Source: Atrina japonica (taxonomy: Eukaryota > Mollusca > Bivalvia > Pterioida > Pinnidae). From it: DNA of 64,000 nucleotides. Shown one piece after another: positions 43,481 through 54,593 of this stretch. The position numbers were made by a program, and so were the translations under genes. Positions within the stretch are counted from its first letter, which is position 1, and each line of letters starts with the position of its first letter. Location of the stretch: positions 281,001-345,000 of the forward strand of contig BROG01000243.1 of the NCBI GenBank assembly GCA_030159075.1. The letters run 5' to 3'. The notes beneath the pieces are model-generated. The model did not search any database and was not told the DNA's origin. It worked only from the letters and a program-made list of their open reading frames with translations.

Positions 43481-43997
43481 AAGGAGTATGTCCGAAAGAA
43501 ACAATTGGTATGAGACAAAATAAACCTAATTATATTTCATATAAAATGTTTTGTTTTTTGCTGTCCCTTATAGTACCATTGTGTGCAAATCAACCTCTAT
43601 ATAAAGAAGACCACTTCCCTATAAAGACTGGTTTTGTTGTGTCCCTATGGGGGTCTTTATATACAAGTTTCACTGTTTGTAATATAGATTTATATTTACA
43701 CGTTCTCCTATTCATTCTATGTTATGACGTATTTCCGTCATACTTGCATATCGGAAATTGATTCCCCTAGTCATCCGCGTATGTATGCATGCATGAAGAA
43801 ACTCGTGTTGAAATTCTCATTATTAACAGCAAATTATGAAATATATGGAATTCAAAAATGTAAATTTAATTCATGAAGTAGAAAATTAGAAAATAACGTT
43901 GAATATTTTGTTATCCGTCATGTAGATACCGTAAGCCGCTTCTATTCACCTTAGCAACATGGACTAAATGTACCTGCAATGGAAAAATACGTCAAAT
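43481..43997 (+). other. Intronic stretch with nothing recognised
   Basis: No exon or repeat family was recognised. Confidence 0.45.
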
Positions 43998-44109
43998 GCA
44001 TGTAAATATAAGGTTAGAATGGCATTTTTATTGCAATTATGGATTTATACCGGAAATTGGTATAGAGGCATTTTTAATGAAAATCAATTCAAACCTTATA
44101 TTTACATGC
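43998..44109. mobile_element. Small MITE with inverted termini
   Basis: GCATGTAAATATAAGGTT at the left is matched by AACCTTATATTTACATGC at the right. 112 bp, single copy in the window. Confidence 0.7.
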
Positions 44110-44169
44110 CTGTCTAATGATTATGATTTAGAATATTGTAAACATAATGTCAAAGTTATAGTTTTGCAA

Positions 44170-44366
44170 TAGACCCTTTAGCAGTAACTGCGGTCCTGTG
44201 ACTTTGCCAGTCTTCCTGTTGACAAAATCATAGAGGTACCCGCAAAATTATAGACGTCGTTATAGTAACTGATTGTTTCTTGACGTCATTTTCCTGGAAT
44301 CGGTATCATTTTGCCAACCGGAAGACTGACAAAGTCACAGGACCGCAGTTACTGCTAAAGGGTCTA
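44170..44366. mobile_element. MITE with long inverted termini, TA target
   Basis: TAGACCCTTTAGCAGTAACT at the left and AGTTACTGCTAAAGGGTCTA at the right. The inverted repeat extends almost unbroken for more than 40 bases through CGGTCCTGTGACTTTG. Inserted in a hammerhead repeat. Confidence 0.85.
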
Positions 44367-44409
44367 TAAGGAATACCAAAACAAATGCTGCAGACGATCG
44401 TGTCTGTCA

Positions 44410-44499
44410 TTAAGCCTGTCAACCCTATAAACCACAATTGACCAGACTCAACAATAGGAAAGTGCATACTATCTATAAACTTAGGCTTGAATGGGTTAA
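44410..44499. mobile_element. MITE-2-like element inserted at TTAA in a hammerhead core
   Basis: TTAAGCCTGTCAACCC at the left, GCTTGAATGGGTTAA at the right. Taking out the element and one TTAA restores the family sequence GTCATTAAGATTTCATCAG, so both the insertion and its TTAA duplication are visible. Confidence 0.8.
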
Positions 44500-44939
44500 G
44501 ATTTCATCAGTTGAACTCGAAATTACAAAAAAGATGTATATATCTGTAACAGAGAGTGATGTCATACAATGCTAAATAATACCTTAATGTTTTGCCAAAT
44601 ATGTCTAGGAATTACTACTGTACAGAGATGAATTTGGAAAGTAAATCACTGATAGCTAATAATGAGTATATTCGTCGCCATGACGATTGAGAGGTAAAGT
44701 GTTTTTTGGAGCTCATCCAACTCTTTTTTTTCGTCAAATTACTCGGTTTCTTTCAACAAACTTAAGGCATGCTTTTCATGCTTCTTTTTATCAATGAATT
44801 TGGCTCTGTTCTAGTCAGTTGTATGTAGGTGATTGGAACTTCTCCTTTTTATCGTTCAAAACAATATTGTTAGAAATATATACGAATAGTTCAGGCGAGA
44901 GTAGAAGCAGTACATCTAACCTGCATAGATCACATCAGA

Positions 44940-46016
44940 CAAGGATAGGTGTATCAATCCACATACTGTGCTAGGTGTAGCATACCTAACCCACATAAAA
45001 AATATGTGCTAGGTGTAGTATACCCAACCCACATAGATAATAAAAACCTTTGCTAGGTGTAGTATACCCACCCCACATAGATAATAAAACAATCTGTGCT
45101 AGGTGTAGTATTCCTAACCCACATAGATACTACACCTGTGATAAGTGTAGTATATCTAACCCACGTAGATAAAAAAAAAACCTGTGTTAGGTGTAGTATA
45201 TCTGACCCACATTGATGACATCTGACAAGGGTAGGTGTATATCTGACCCACATTGACGACATCTGACAAGGGTAGGTGTTGTATATCTAATCCACATTGA
45301 TGACATCTGACAAGGGTAAGTGTGGTATATCTGACCCACATTGACGACATCTGACAAGGGTAAGTGTGGTATATCTGACTCACATTGATGACATCTGACA
45401 AGGGTAGGTGTGGTATATCTGACCCACATTGATGACATCTGACAAGGGTAGGTGTGGTATATCTGACCCACATTGATGACATCTGACAAGGGTAGGTGTG
45501 GTATATCTGACCCACATTGATGACATCTGACAAGGGTAGGTGTGGTATATCTGACCCACATTGATCACATCTGACAAGGGTAGGTGTAGTATATTTGACC
45601 CACATTGATGACATCTGACAAGGGTAGGTGTAGTATATTTGACCCACATTGATGACATCTGACAAGGGTAGGTGTGGTATATCTGACCCACATTGATGAC
45701 ATCTGACAAGGGTAGGTGTGGTATATCTGACCCACATTGATAACATCTGACAAGGGTAGGTGTGATATATCTGACCCACAATTATCACATCTGACAATGG
45801 TAGGTGTTGTATATCTGACCCACATTGATCACATCTGACAAGGGTAGGTGTAGTATATCTGACCCACATTGATGACATCTGACAAGGGTAGGTGTAGTAT
45901 ATCTGGCCCACATTGATCACATCTGACAAGGGTAGGTGTTGTATATCTGACACACATTGATGACATCTGACAAGGGTAGGTGTGGTATATCTGACCCACA
46001 TTGATCACATCTGCCT
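44940..46016 (+). repeat. 44-bp satellite array
   Basis: About 19 tandem copies from 45187 of a 44-bp unit with GACCCACATTGATGACATCT and GACAAGGGTAGGTGTGGTAT. More diverged, longer-spaced relatives (GTGCTAGGTGTAGTATACC) precede it from 44940. Long - strand open frames here (44 bp is not a multiple of 3, so they cycle frame) are artefacts. Confidence 0.95.
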
Positions 46017-46140
46017 GGGTGTATATATGGTACATCTCTATCACATAAGCCACAACATACTCTGATAGGAATCTTCACAATATTCTGTGTAATAACACCG
46101 TATCATAACTAGCTTTGAGACCTTCATGAAGACTTAGTTA

Positions 46141-46180
46141 TCATTATTATTATTATATTATATTGTTATATTATTATTAT
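46141..46180 (+). repeat. (ATT)n-like run
   Basis: Imperfect ATT repeat before the MAM6 exon c acceptor. Confidence 0.8.
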
Positions 46181-46219
46181 ATTTATATTATATTTATAAT
46201 TTCTCTGTTATATTTACAG

Positions 46220-46395
46220 CAATCAGTCGGTGTCTTAAGTTTTATTACCACATGTACGGACTGACTACAGGATCACTAAATGTTTATACGGACGGTGACA
46301 ATGAGGCACAATCAGTTGTGTTTACACTCAGTGGTAACCAAGGTAACGCATGGAGAGCCGCAGAGGTTGAAATACCCGCTATACAAAATATACAG
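46220..46395 (+). CDS. MAM domain 6, exon c
   Basis: 176 nt, phase 1-0, acceptor TATTTACAG, donor GTAAAT. Encodes ISRCLKFYYHMYG, TGSLNVYTDGDN, LSGNQGNAWRAAEVEIPA. Confidence 0.97.
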
Positions 46396-46420
46396 GTAAA
46401 TTATTTGCGAACTGATTGTA

Positions 46421-46551
<131 letters not shown>

Positions 46552-46552
46552 C

Positions 46553-46740
46553 GAACAGTCGTATCTCGCTATTAAGACCGCCTAACCGTCTTACTCATAG
46601 TGTTGTCTGATTTGTGAGATGGACTCTTAAGTGACATTATTTACTTATTAGGCATTTATCAAAAGACTGAAAGCCTCTGGTCTAATGTGCGAGGTGGTCT
46701 CTTAAGTGAGGTGACCTTAAGACGAGGGTCCATTGTATAT
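46553..46740 (+). mobile_element. pogo/Tc1-like MITE remnant
   Basis: CAGTCGTATCTCGCTATTAA at the left and TTAAGACGAGGGTCCATTGT at the right, imperfect inverted ends. The interior has AGGTGGTCTCTTAAGTGAGG. Confidence 0.55.
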
Positions 46741-46894
46741 AGTGTCGGCTCTGTTTATGTTTGGTATTTATTCAGTGTAACATCTTATTGAGTATTTGAT
46801 AATTTATTGATTATTTAGATCATTTAGAAATAAAATGATAATGTACCGAAATAAATAACTACAGCACAACTTGTATATTTTGGAAATATTCTAG

Positions 46895-46976
46895 ATTTCG
46901 TTTGAGGCTATCCGTGGTGGCGGACAGCGTGGTGACATTGCCATTGATTCAATCCAGTTGAATAGTGGTTCTTGTA
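46895..46976 (+). CDS. MAM domain 6, exon d
   Basis: 82 nt, phase 0-1, acceptor TATTCTAG, donor GTAAGT. Encodes ISFEAIRGGGQRGDIAIDS and SGSC. Confidence 0.97.
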
Positions 46977-47021
46977 GTAAGTATGCTATAACACATATAT
47001 ATATATTTATAACATTTATAA

Positions 47022-47536
47022 TAAAATCCATATAATCTGGTGGCGTGCAGTATCGTGAACCCTATCTTCCCTTGACGACTTTCGAATTAAGGTTTGTTTG
47101 TTTGTTTGTTTGTTTATTGTTGTTTAACTTCCCACTCAAGAATCTTTCACTCATATGGAGACGTCAAATGCCGGTGAAGGGCTTCAAATTCTGGTTATGC
47201 TCGGCACTTACGGCCATTGAGCATTCATCCGAAAGACAAGAAACCAACCTGCCGCCGGCTGGACTCGAACTCAATACCTCACGATCAAGAGTCGAGCGCG
47301 CTACCGACCGAGCCAGGTCGGCTCTTCGAATTTAGGTAATAGAATGTACATTGAAATTACCCTGACAAGAGTACTCGTTCCTACTTTAAAATTTCATAAT
47401 ACCTACCGTTATCCAGTTGGAAATAAAACGTTTATCCCATAAAGCCTGTCAAAAGCGAAAATTGAGAAGAATCTGTCGTATGCTAAACAATAGGTTACTC
47501 CGCCTCGCTAAATTATGTGAATTGGACAATAAAACC
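47022..47536 (+). mobile_element. MITE-3 copy split by a SINE-A
   Basis: Left end AAAATCCATATAATCTGGTG, right end TTACTCCGCCTCGCTAAATT with ATGTGAATTGGACAA. The SINE at 47093-47324 lies between. Confidence 0.65.
47093..47324 (-). mobile_element. SINE-A copy with 12-bp target duplication
   Basis: Reverse tail TTTGTTTGTTTATTGTTG through a core lacking its middle to the head TACCGACCGAGCCAGGTCGG. Flanks are TTCGAATTAAGG (47081-47092) and TTCGAATTTAGG (47325-47336). Confidence 0.92.
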
Positions 47537-47793
47537 AAAACATTGAAATCTTTTAACATATGTGAAAGTCTTCTAAATCTTAATTTGGCTAATTTATTCT
47601 GGCTAATTTATTCTATTTCGCATGGCTATGGTTGTTTCATAGTTGTCTTGTATTTCTTGTTTTGTAAAAAGTCATTCGTCTTCGATAACAAATGATACTT
47701 GAACATGATATTTTGTAGCGGAAGTTAAATGCATTGTTCCTTAATGTTGTACTGTTCATATCGTCGACATTGATTTATTTTACGTCATTTCAG

Positions 47794-48099
47794 ATAATCC
47801 AACTACCTCTGAATCTGCTTCAACAACCACAGCAATTCCAAACACTAGCACATCTACATCTGCACCATCTACGACAACCACATTTATCCCAACAACCACA
47901 ACAACTGAAGCTACTACCACTACTTTCGTACCTACTACAACTACAGAGGAAGCAACTACAACAACCGTCGCTCCTACTACAACAACATTGGAAGCAACTA
48001 CAACTACCGCTCTTCCGACAACAACAACAACATCAGCAACAACAACAACCAAGTTGACTCCCACTACAACAAGGACAACCCCGGGGCCTCCACCATCAG
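47794..48099 (+). CDS. Long Thr-rich linker exon T7
   Basis: 306 nt, phase 1-1, acceptor GTCATTTCAG, donor GTAATA. Encodes (N)NPTTSESASTTTAIPNTS then TTTTEATTTTFVPTTTTEE-like repeats ending TTRTTPGPPPS. It joins MAM6 directly to MAM7. No EGF exon was found between them. Confidence 0.93.
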
Positions 48100-48203
48100 G
48101 TAATATCAAATTATCATTTTGTATAACTGATGTTGGAAATATTAAATTTGATTGATGTATTTATTAGAAGAGTTACATTTATTAAGAAGAATTGTCGATT
48201 TTG

Positions 48204-48460
48204 TTTGACTGTTGTTTACATCCCGTCAAGAATATTTCACTTATATTGAGATGTCACCAGCTTTAGGTAAAGTACCATAAATTTTGGTCTGTGCTACGGA
48301 CGGATGTCAATACACTGAACATTCCTTTTGTGTATCACGTGTGACACGTGACACGTGACTTCGGTTTTCAGTCTCATCCGAAAGACACGTGACTTTCATT
48401 TCGTATGCCGAGCGCTTGGCGAAACAGTCACAACCATCTTTAAAAACTCGTTGATACCTT
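48204..48460 (-). mobile_element. SINE-D-like copy, - strand
   Basis: GTTTACATCCCGTCAAGAAT, CACTTATATTGAGATGTCAC, CAGTCTCATCCGAAAGACAC read in reverse as the SINE-D core and tail of the 18478 copy. Confidence 0.6.
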
Positions 48461-48763
48461 CCGCCTGCGAGTCTAACACCGAAAGCAGGTAGTACTATCT
48501 AATTTGTAATTGATTTAAATCACTATCAATGTTTATCAAAAAAAAAAGGAATCAAAGATTACAATGGTCCCTTCACGGTTCAACGCTTCAACCAATCTTT
48601 TTAACCACTGTATTGACATGTGTCCAAATCGCAGTCAGTTTTGTAACACTACAGGTCCAGCCCATCATCTGAACCATGGTGAGTGCTTAGAATTCTAAGA
48701 CATCGAGGAAAATTTGCATAATGTTTTTGTTTGTGTGACTACTTACTGATTCATTGTAAAATG

Positions 48764-49158
48764 TACAGATATTGTACAGTTGATGTACAGGTATTGTACA
48801 AGTATTGTACAGGTATTGTACAAGTATTGTATAAGTGTTGTACAGATATTATACAGGTATTGCACAGGTGTTTTACAGGTATTACACAGGTATTGAACAA
48901 GTGATGTACAGATATGATACAGGTATTGTACAGGTGCTGTACAGGTATTATGCACGTATTGAACAGGTGATGTACAGATATTATACAATTATTGTACAGG
49001 TCTTGTGCAGGTATTATATAGGTATTTAACATGTTTTGTATAGGTATTATACAAGTATTGTACAGGTATTTTACAGGTATAATACATCTGGTCTACAGGT
49101 TTTATACAAGTGAAGTAAAAGTATTGTACAAGTGTTATTAAGATGTTGCACAGGTGTT
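48764..49158 (+). repeat. 11-bp minisatellite
   Basis: About 35 imperfect copies of GGTATTGTACA. It gives overlapping open frames on both strands, which are artefacts. It ends about 38 bases before the MAM7 exon a acceptor. Confidence 0.95.
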
Positions 49159-49196
49159 AAATATATGTGTGTTATATTGTATACCGTTATTTTCAG

Positions 49197-49321
49197 TTGC
49201 ATGTGACTTTGAGATTGGAAATTCGTGTTTCCTTGAAAATGTGGTTCCTGGACAAAGGGTTATTGGAGATCAATCTACATCTTTAAGTGAGGATAATTAT
49301 GAATGGATCGTTAATCAACGT
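49197..49321 (+). CDS. MAM domain 7, exon a
   Basis: 125 nt, phase 1-0, acceptor TATTTTCAG, donor GTAAGT. Encodes VACDFEIGNSCFLEN then SEDNYEWIVNQR. Both N-terminal MAM cysteines are present (CDFE, SCF), unlike MAM1-6. Longer than exon a of MAM1-6. Confidence 0.95.
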
Positions 49322-49433
49322 GTAAGTAGCGATCGTGTTTACAAATCACAATCGTCATGGTTCCTTGATAAAAAGTATCTGTTTAATATATTTAATACTT
49401 ATCCTATTAGTAATGATGGACATAACTATACGA

Positions 49434-49449
49434 TGATAATAATAATAAC

Positions 49450-49495
<46 letters not shown>

Positions 49496-49595
49496 GTAAT
49501 AATAATAATAATTATAAAAATAATGACGATGTTGACGATGACGACGATGATTATTATGATGATGAAGACGATGATGATAATGACGACGACGATGA
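49434..49595 (+). repeat. (AAT)n then (GAC/GAT)n microsatellite
   Basis: AAT run to about 49512, then imperfect GAT and GAC repeats. Confidence 0.95.
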
Positions 49596-50034
49596 TGATG
49601 AACTGTCATTACCTCAACTGTAAAATGAGAAGTTCTTGTTTCAAGTTTAAGTCCAAACTATATAAAGACTACTAGAGATTTTTTCTTTTCTAAGATTGTG
49701 ACACTGCACGTGAAAAAGAAAACAAATTACTTTTTGATGTCATAGTATTATTTATAGCACTCAAATTCATCACTGCGCCGGCATGTCCAAAACGAACACA
49801 AACACACATATTAAGATATTTAGCCACTGACGATTTAGTGCATCATAACTTAAAAGTAAGACCGCATTACTAAAAGTCATTTTGATGGGTTATATTGCCG
49901 TGCTTTATTTAAATGTAGATGAAAGTTATGAAAGTGATTCAGAAATATCATTTTCTGTCCAAATATTTGGCATAAACGTCTGATTTTCACCTGAACTATA
50001 CATAAAACTGGATATTAAATAATTTTCTAATAAT
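49596..50034 (+). other. Intronic stretch with nothing recognised
   Basis: No repeat family was recognised. Confidence 0.45.
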
Positions 50035-50170
50035 ATAGAAATTTCAGATACCAAAGTATAAATCTTTAGTATGTCCAGGACATACATGATACAATATACA
50101 AATCTGGTGAATATTAGACAAACACGGACCTCTGGAAATCCAGAGGTGGGATCAGGTACCATGGATAAGT
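50035..50170 (-). mobile_element. Penelope-like tail fragment, - strand
   Basis: TTTCAGATACCAAAGTATAA, GTCCAGGACATACATG, GGACCTCTGGAAATCCAGAG: reverse of the subfamily 1 tail. Confidence 0.7.
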
Positions 50171-50573
50171 AAGTCGCCCTTGCAAAATGTAAATATAACA
50201 TATCGATTTCGATATTTCACATATCCCCAAAAATCAAAGATAATACCTTTGTTAGCGACAAAGATTTTTGACAATTTAACGCATTAGATACTGGAAAGAA
50301 AAATGAATCTAGATTTAAGGTCGTCGGTACCAAGTTTTACCCACGTGCTTTCGTTTAAAAACAAATTTAAATGATGAAAAAAATAATCAACTCCCTAAAT
50401 GAGAGTTGAATTACATGTCTTCTTCCTTCATTTATGGGGTTCGATTTTTCTAATCCTCGCAGGGTCCTTTTCATTGAATATTATGCTAATAAGCAGTAAT
50501 ACTATTTTGAATTCTAGAAAATACCTGATGCTGTTGGTAATGTATCTCTATAATGAAATGTATAAATGGAAAG
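50171..50573 (+). other. Intronic stretch with nothing recognised
   Basis: No repeat family was recognised. Confidence 0.45.
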
Positions 50574-50835
50574 GTGTTCGGGTAATGCAGTGGTTAGCTC
50601 ACTTGCTTCTCGCCAATGCGACCTGGATTTGATCCTTGGATTGAACAAGGTAGTATGTGAGATGGTATGGCAGTGACCAAGTCGGTTGTCTCCGGACACT
50701 TTGGTTGCCTCCAAACCACCACCACCACCCCAAGCCCACGAGGACCCCCTCACGCCAAAATCAGAGTCAGCGAGAGACATTTATAAAAGTTGAGGCAACT
50801 CTTTTGTTAACGTTACATAATAAATAAAGTTGAAA
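50574..50835 (+). mobile_element. SINE-C candidate
   Basis: A-box-like ATGCAGTGGTTAGCTCACTT and B-box-like CTGGATTTGATCCTTGG, then a body with TCCGGACACTTTGGTTGCCT and an AT-rich end TAATAAATAAAG. Only copy in the window. Confidence 0.6.
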
Positions 50836-50939
50836 ATTAAATGAAATGTACGATTTATAAGATATAAACAATTGCGCCATTTATTATTCAATAAGACTCG
50901 TATTTACACATGATCGGTTGTCCTGTACAGTTTTAATAT

Positions 50940-51060
50940 TTTCAAGAAATATCAACATCAGTTGCAGAATTCCTACCGACAGAGACGATCGTTTTGGGTA
51001 TTTGTTTCTGTTTTATCAATACTACAACGTCGGTATTTTATTCATAATATTTACTTACAA
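50940..51060 (+). mobile_element. Hammerhead-repeat remnant
   Basis: CCGACAGAGACGATCGTTTT, then ACTACAACGTCGGTATTTTA and TTCATAATATTTAC. The 3' half of the core with long arm. The 5' half is lost. Confidence 0.6.
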
Positions 51061-51083
51061 TTATTTCCTGCTCATGTTTACAG

Positions 51084-51213
51084 GGACCGACTCCATCTGT
51101 TGGAACTGGACCGCGCTGGGCCGCTGGAGGGTTGTATTACGCCTACTTTGAAGCATCAGCTCCGGCTAGACGCGGTACCCGAGCCGTATTGCGGTCTAAC
51201 TATTTCTTTAGAG
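51084..51213 (+). CDS. MAM domain 7, exon b
   Basis: 130 nt, phase 0-1, acceptor GTTTACAG, donor GTATAG. Encodes GPTPSVGTGPRWAAGGL, YYAYFEASAPAR, GTRAVLRSNYFFR. Confidence 0.93.
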
Positions 51214-51242
51214 GTATAGACTAAGACAATAAAATATATAAA

Positions 51243-51423
51243 TACAGTCAAACTTGTCAATAGACCCCACTCATGGGAACAGACAGAAGTAAATATTGTA
51301 GACAAGTGGCCACTATAAAGAGGTTTATTGATCATCATAAATTTAACAAAGGTTATGTTTGAAAGACCTTTGTAGGCAGGTGCCCTTTATACAGGGATGA
51401 CCATTAATGCAAGTTTGACTGTA
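51243..51423. mobile_element. MITE with perfect 14-bp inverted termini and TA ends
   Basis: TACAGTCAAACTTG at 51243-51256 and CAAGTTTGACTGTA at 51410-51423. 181 bp, TA at both ends, as for Tc1/mariner-pogo non-autonomous elements. It starts 29 bases after the MAM7 exon b donor. Confidence 0.85.
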
Positions 51424-51424
51424 T

Positions 51425-52420
<996 letters not shown>

Positions 52421-53250
52421 GTAGAAAGACTTTTCAGCATCATAGACAACTGCTTTTTCACTAAAGGTGGTATCCGAAAATTTAAATATCTAGTGATTGG
52501 CTATCAGGATACTTATTTCGTCAACACCACTCTGATTCTACACATAAATATACTGAAGTTGATATAAAAAACATGCTGGAATTTCTAATAGACAATATAT
52601 TTGTAATGTTCGGAGACGTGGTCTTTCAACAAACTGTCGGCATTCCTATGGGAACCAATTGTGCTCCTTTATTGGCCGACCTGTTCCTGTATTCATACGA
52701 AGCAGACTTCATTCAGAAACTGCTGAATCAAAAGAAGAAAAAGTTAGCGGTGTCCTTTAATTTGACATTTAGATATATCGACGACGTTTTGTCAATTAAT
52801 AATGACAATTTTCATACATATGTCAATGCGATATATCCCAGCGAACTAGAAATTAAAGATACAACAGAATCAAGCACACACGCTTCATACTTAGACATTT
52901 TACTTAATATAAACACAGACGGGAAATTAGCAACTAAGCTATACGATAAACGCGACGATTTCGGCTTTCCCATCGTAAATTTTCCACATTTAAGTAGTAA
53001 TATCCCTCAGTCACCCGCATATGGAGTTTATATTTCACAAATGATCCGATATGCCAGGGCGTGCACAACATATGAAGATTTCATATACAGAGGTAAACTA
53101 CTCACTGACAAATTATTGACACAGGGATATCGAAAACCGCGTTTAATGTCAACTTTCCGCAAATTTTACGGTCGGTATAATAGTCTTGTTTGCGACTACT
53201 CTGTTTCACTAAGTGAAATGTTAAGTTGCCTTTTCGTTGGCGATTGTTGA
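52421..53250 (+). pseudogene. Penelope-like reverse transcriptase, frameshifted 3' part
   Basis: Two frames join by one lost base near 52530. The first encodes FSIIDNCFFTKGG and the second (225 codons from 52573) encodes GIPMGTNCAPLLADLF and FRYIDDVLSI, with YIDD being the catalytic A/C-type aspartate pair of RTs, followed by FPIVNFPHLSSNIPQSPAYG and FRKFYGRYNSLVCDY. It stops soon after, with no GIY-YIG nuclease in frame. The N-terminal RT is missing. Assignment to the Penelope-like group rests on motif style and is moderately sure. Confidence 0.85.
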
Positions 53251-53480
53251 GACGTCTGTACCAATTGTGACGAGGATACACTCCTCACTTGTCTCATTGG
53301 ATTTGACTGTGGACTCACGGAGGGTGTGACCGGTCGACAGGGGATGCTTACTCCTCCATGGCACCTGATCCCATCTCTATGTTTTCAGAGGTCCGTGTTT
53401 GTCCATTTTTAGCGGATTTGTATCTATGTCCTGGACATTCTATTGATTTATACTTTGGTATCTGAAATTTTTATATTATA
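53251..53480 (+). mobile_element. Retroelement 3' tail, subfamily 1
   Basis: Follows the RT stop: CGTCTGTACCAATTGTGACG, GGTGTGACCGGTCGACAGGG, TATGTTTTCAGAGGTCCG, TATACTTTGGTATCTGA. The same tail without RT recurs at 14090, 28350, 38395, 50035 and 58965. Confidence 0.8.
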
Positions 53481-53529
53481 AACATGATGATGATTGCGAT
53501 AGTGACGATAAGGATGAAAACAATAACAT

Positions 53530-53592
53530 AGATGATGATGATGATGATGAAGTGATGATGATGCAGTGATGATGATGATGATGATGATGTTG
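53530..53592 (+). repeat. (GAT)n microsatellite
   Basis: GAT repeats with AGT breaks at the end of the retroelement tail. Confidence 0.95.
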
Positions 53593-53725
53593 AAAATAAT
53601 TTTAATAATTGTAATAATAATAATCGAAATGAGAGGACGAAATTTTCTTGACATAGACTATTGTTAAGCAGCACTCAACCAACACTATAATTTAGGATTT
53701 GATTACATTGTATTATATGTTTCAG

Positions 53726-53907
53726 ATGTTCAGCATTGTTTAAGATTTGCTTACCATATGTTCGGAACTCCCAGAGGTATGAGCACACTAAATGTCTACA
53801 CAGTTGACAAGGCCGGGAACCAAGTGAAAATTTTCGCGGAATCAAAAAATCATGGCAAAAATTGGCAACATCAAGCGGTATTAATTCCAGCCATGAATCT
53901 GTTACAA
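53726..53907 (+). CDS. MAM domain 7, exon c
   Basis: 182 nt, phase 1-0, acceptor TATGTTTCAG, donor GTAAGT. Encodes VQHCLRFAYHMFG, STLNVYTVDKAG, ESKNHGKNWQHQAVLIPA. Two codons longer than MAM1-6. GNQG is replaced by KNHG. Confidence 0.95.
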
Positions 53908-54511
53908 GTAAGTATTGATTGATATCGAATCGATTTCTAATTCTTTGCCGAGTTAAAGCATGGACGCCATTCCGGTATAGCAGAGCTATTCCTTTGCTAA
54001 ATGCTTGGCATAATTTGTTAAAATCATGCGATTTTTTTCAGGTGATACTGACCACCAACTGTATGTTTGACAAACAAACTTATTGTTAAATGAAATAAGT
54101 ATTAACATTTGTTAATTGAATGATACGAATCATTCAACCATACCAACCATTACAGGGATTCCCGCAGTTACCATAGCAATATTTATCAATAAATTATGGC
54201 TATTATATTAGACCGTGCGTCCTTATAAAAGTGAAAATGGGGGGAAATTGCTTTACACAAATTCAAGTTAAAACAGAGAAATGTACGTTAAATATACACA
54301 ACACTAGGTAATCTGTTATAAATAAATTCTACTTCCGGTGACTTGTATGATACTTTTATCCCAGATTATTTCTATTTACAAAACACACCATCACGAATTG
54401 TTCATCCTCATCCACGAAACATTTTCATCAGAAATAAATTTTCGTTCCGCTGGACCTGAAATGAATTTTCTACGAGCTGCTGTTGAATACTTATTTCTTC
54501 ATTTTCTTTAG
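53908..54511 (+). other. Intron, nothing recognised
   Basis: No repeat family was recognised. Confidence 0.5.
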
Positions 54512-54593
54512 ATCTTCTTTGAGGCAGTTAGAGGAGTGAGCTTTAAGAGTGATATAGCAATTGACACGGTCGAGGTCACGGAAGGCGGTTGCG
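54512..54593 (+). CDS. MAM domain 7, exon d
   Basis: 82 nt, phase 0-1, acceptor TTTTCTTTAG, donor GTACGT. Encodes IFFEAVRGVSFKSDIAIDT and EGGC. RGGG is RGVS and RGDIA is KSDIA. Confidence 0.95.

Larger units (their letters stand above)
44120..44585 (-). mobile_element. Hammerhead-repeat copy, - strand, split by two MITEs
   Basis: - strand copy of the long-arm type (AACATAATGTCAAAGTTATA, then CAGACGATCGTGTCTGTC, then TTTCATCAGTTGAACTCGAA). One MITE sits in the arm (44170-44366) and one in stem II (44410-44499). Confidence 0.75.

Noticed and set aside
45053..46053. Long - strand open frames (up to 281 codons) with repeating MWVRYTTPTLVRCHQCGSD-like units
   Set aside because: They arise from the 44-bp satellite, whose unit carries no stop in several frames. 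No splice signals, start context or domain.
48743..49032. - strand frames YNTCTIPVQYLY-like, a possible Cys-rich peptide
   Set aside because: 11-bp minisatellite translated in all frames.
50399..50780. Open frames around the SINE-C candidate
   Set aside because: No codon bias, domain or splice support. They coincide with repeat sequence.
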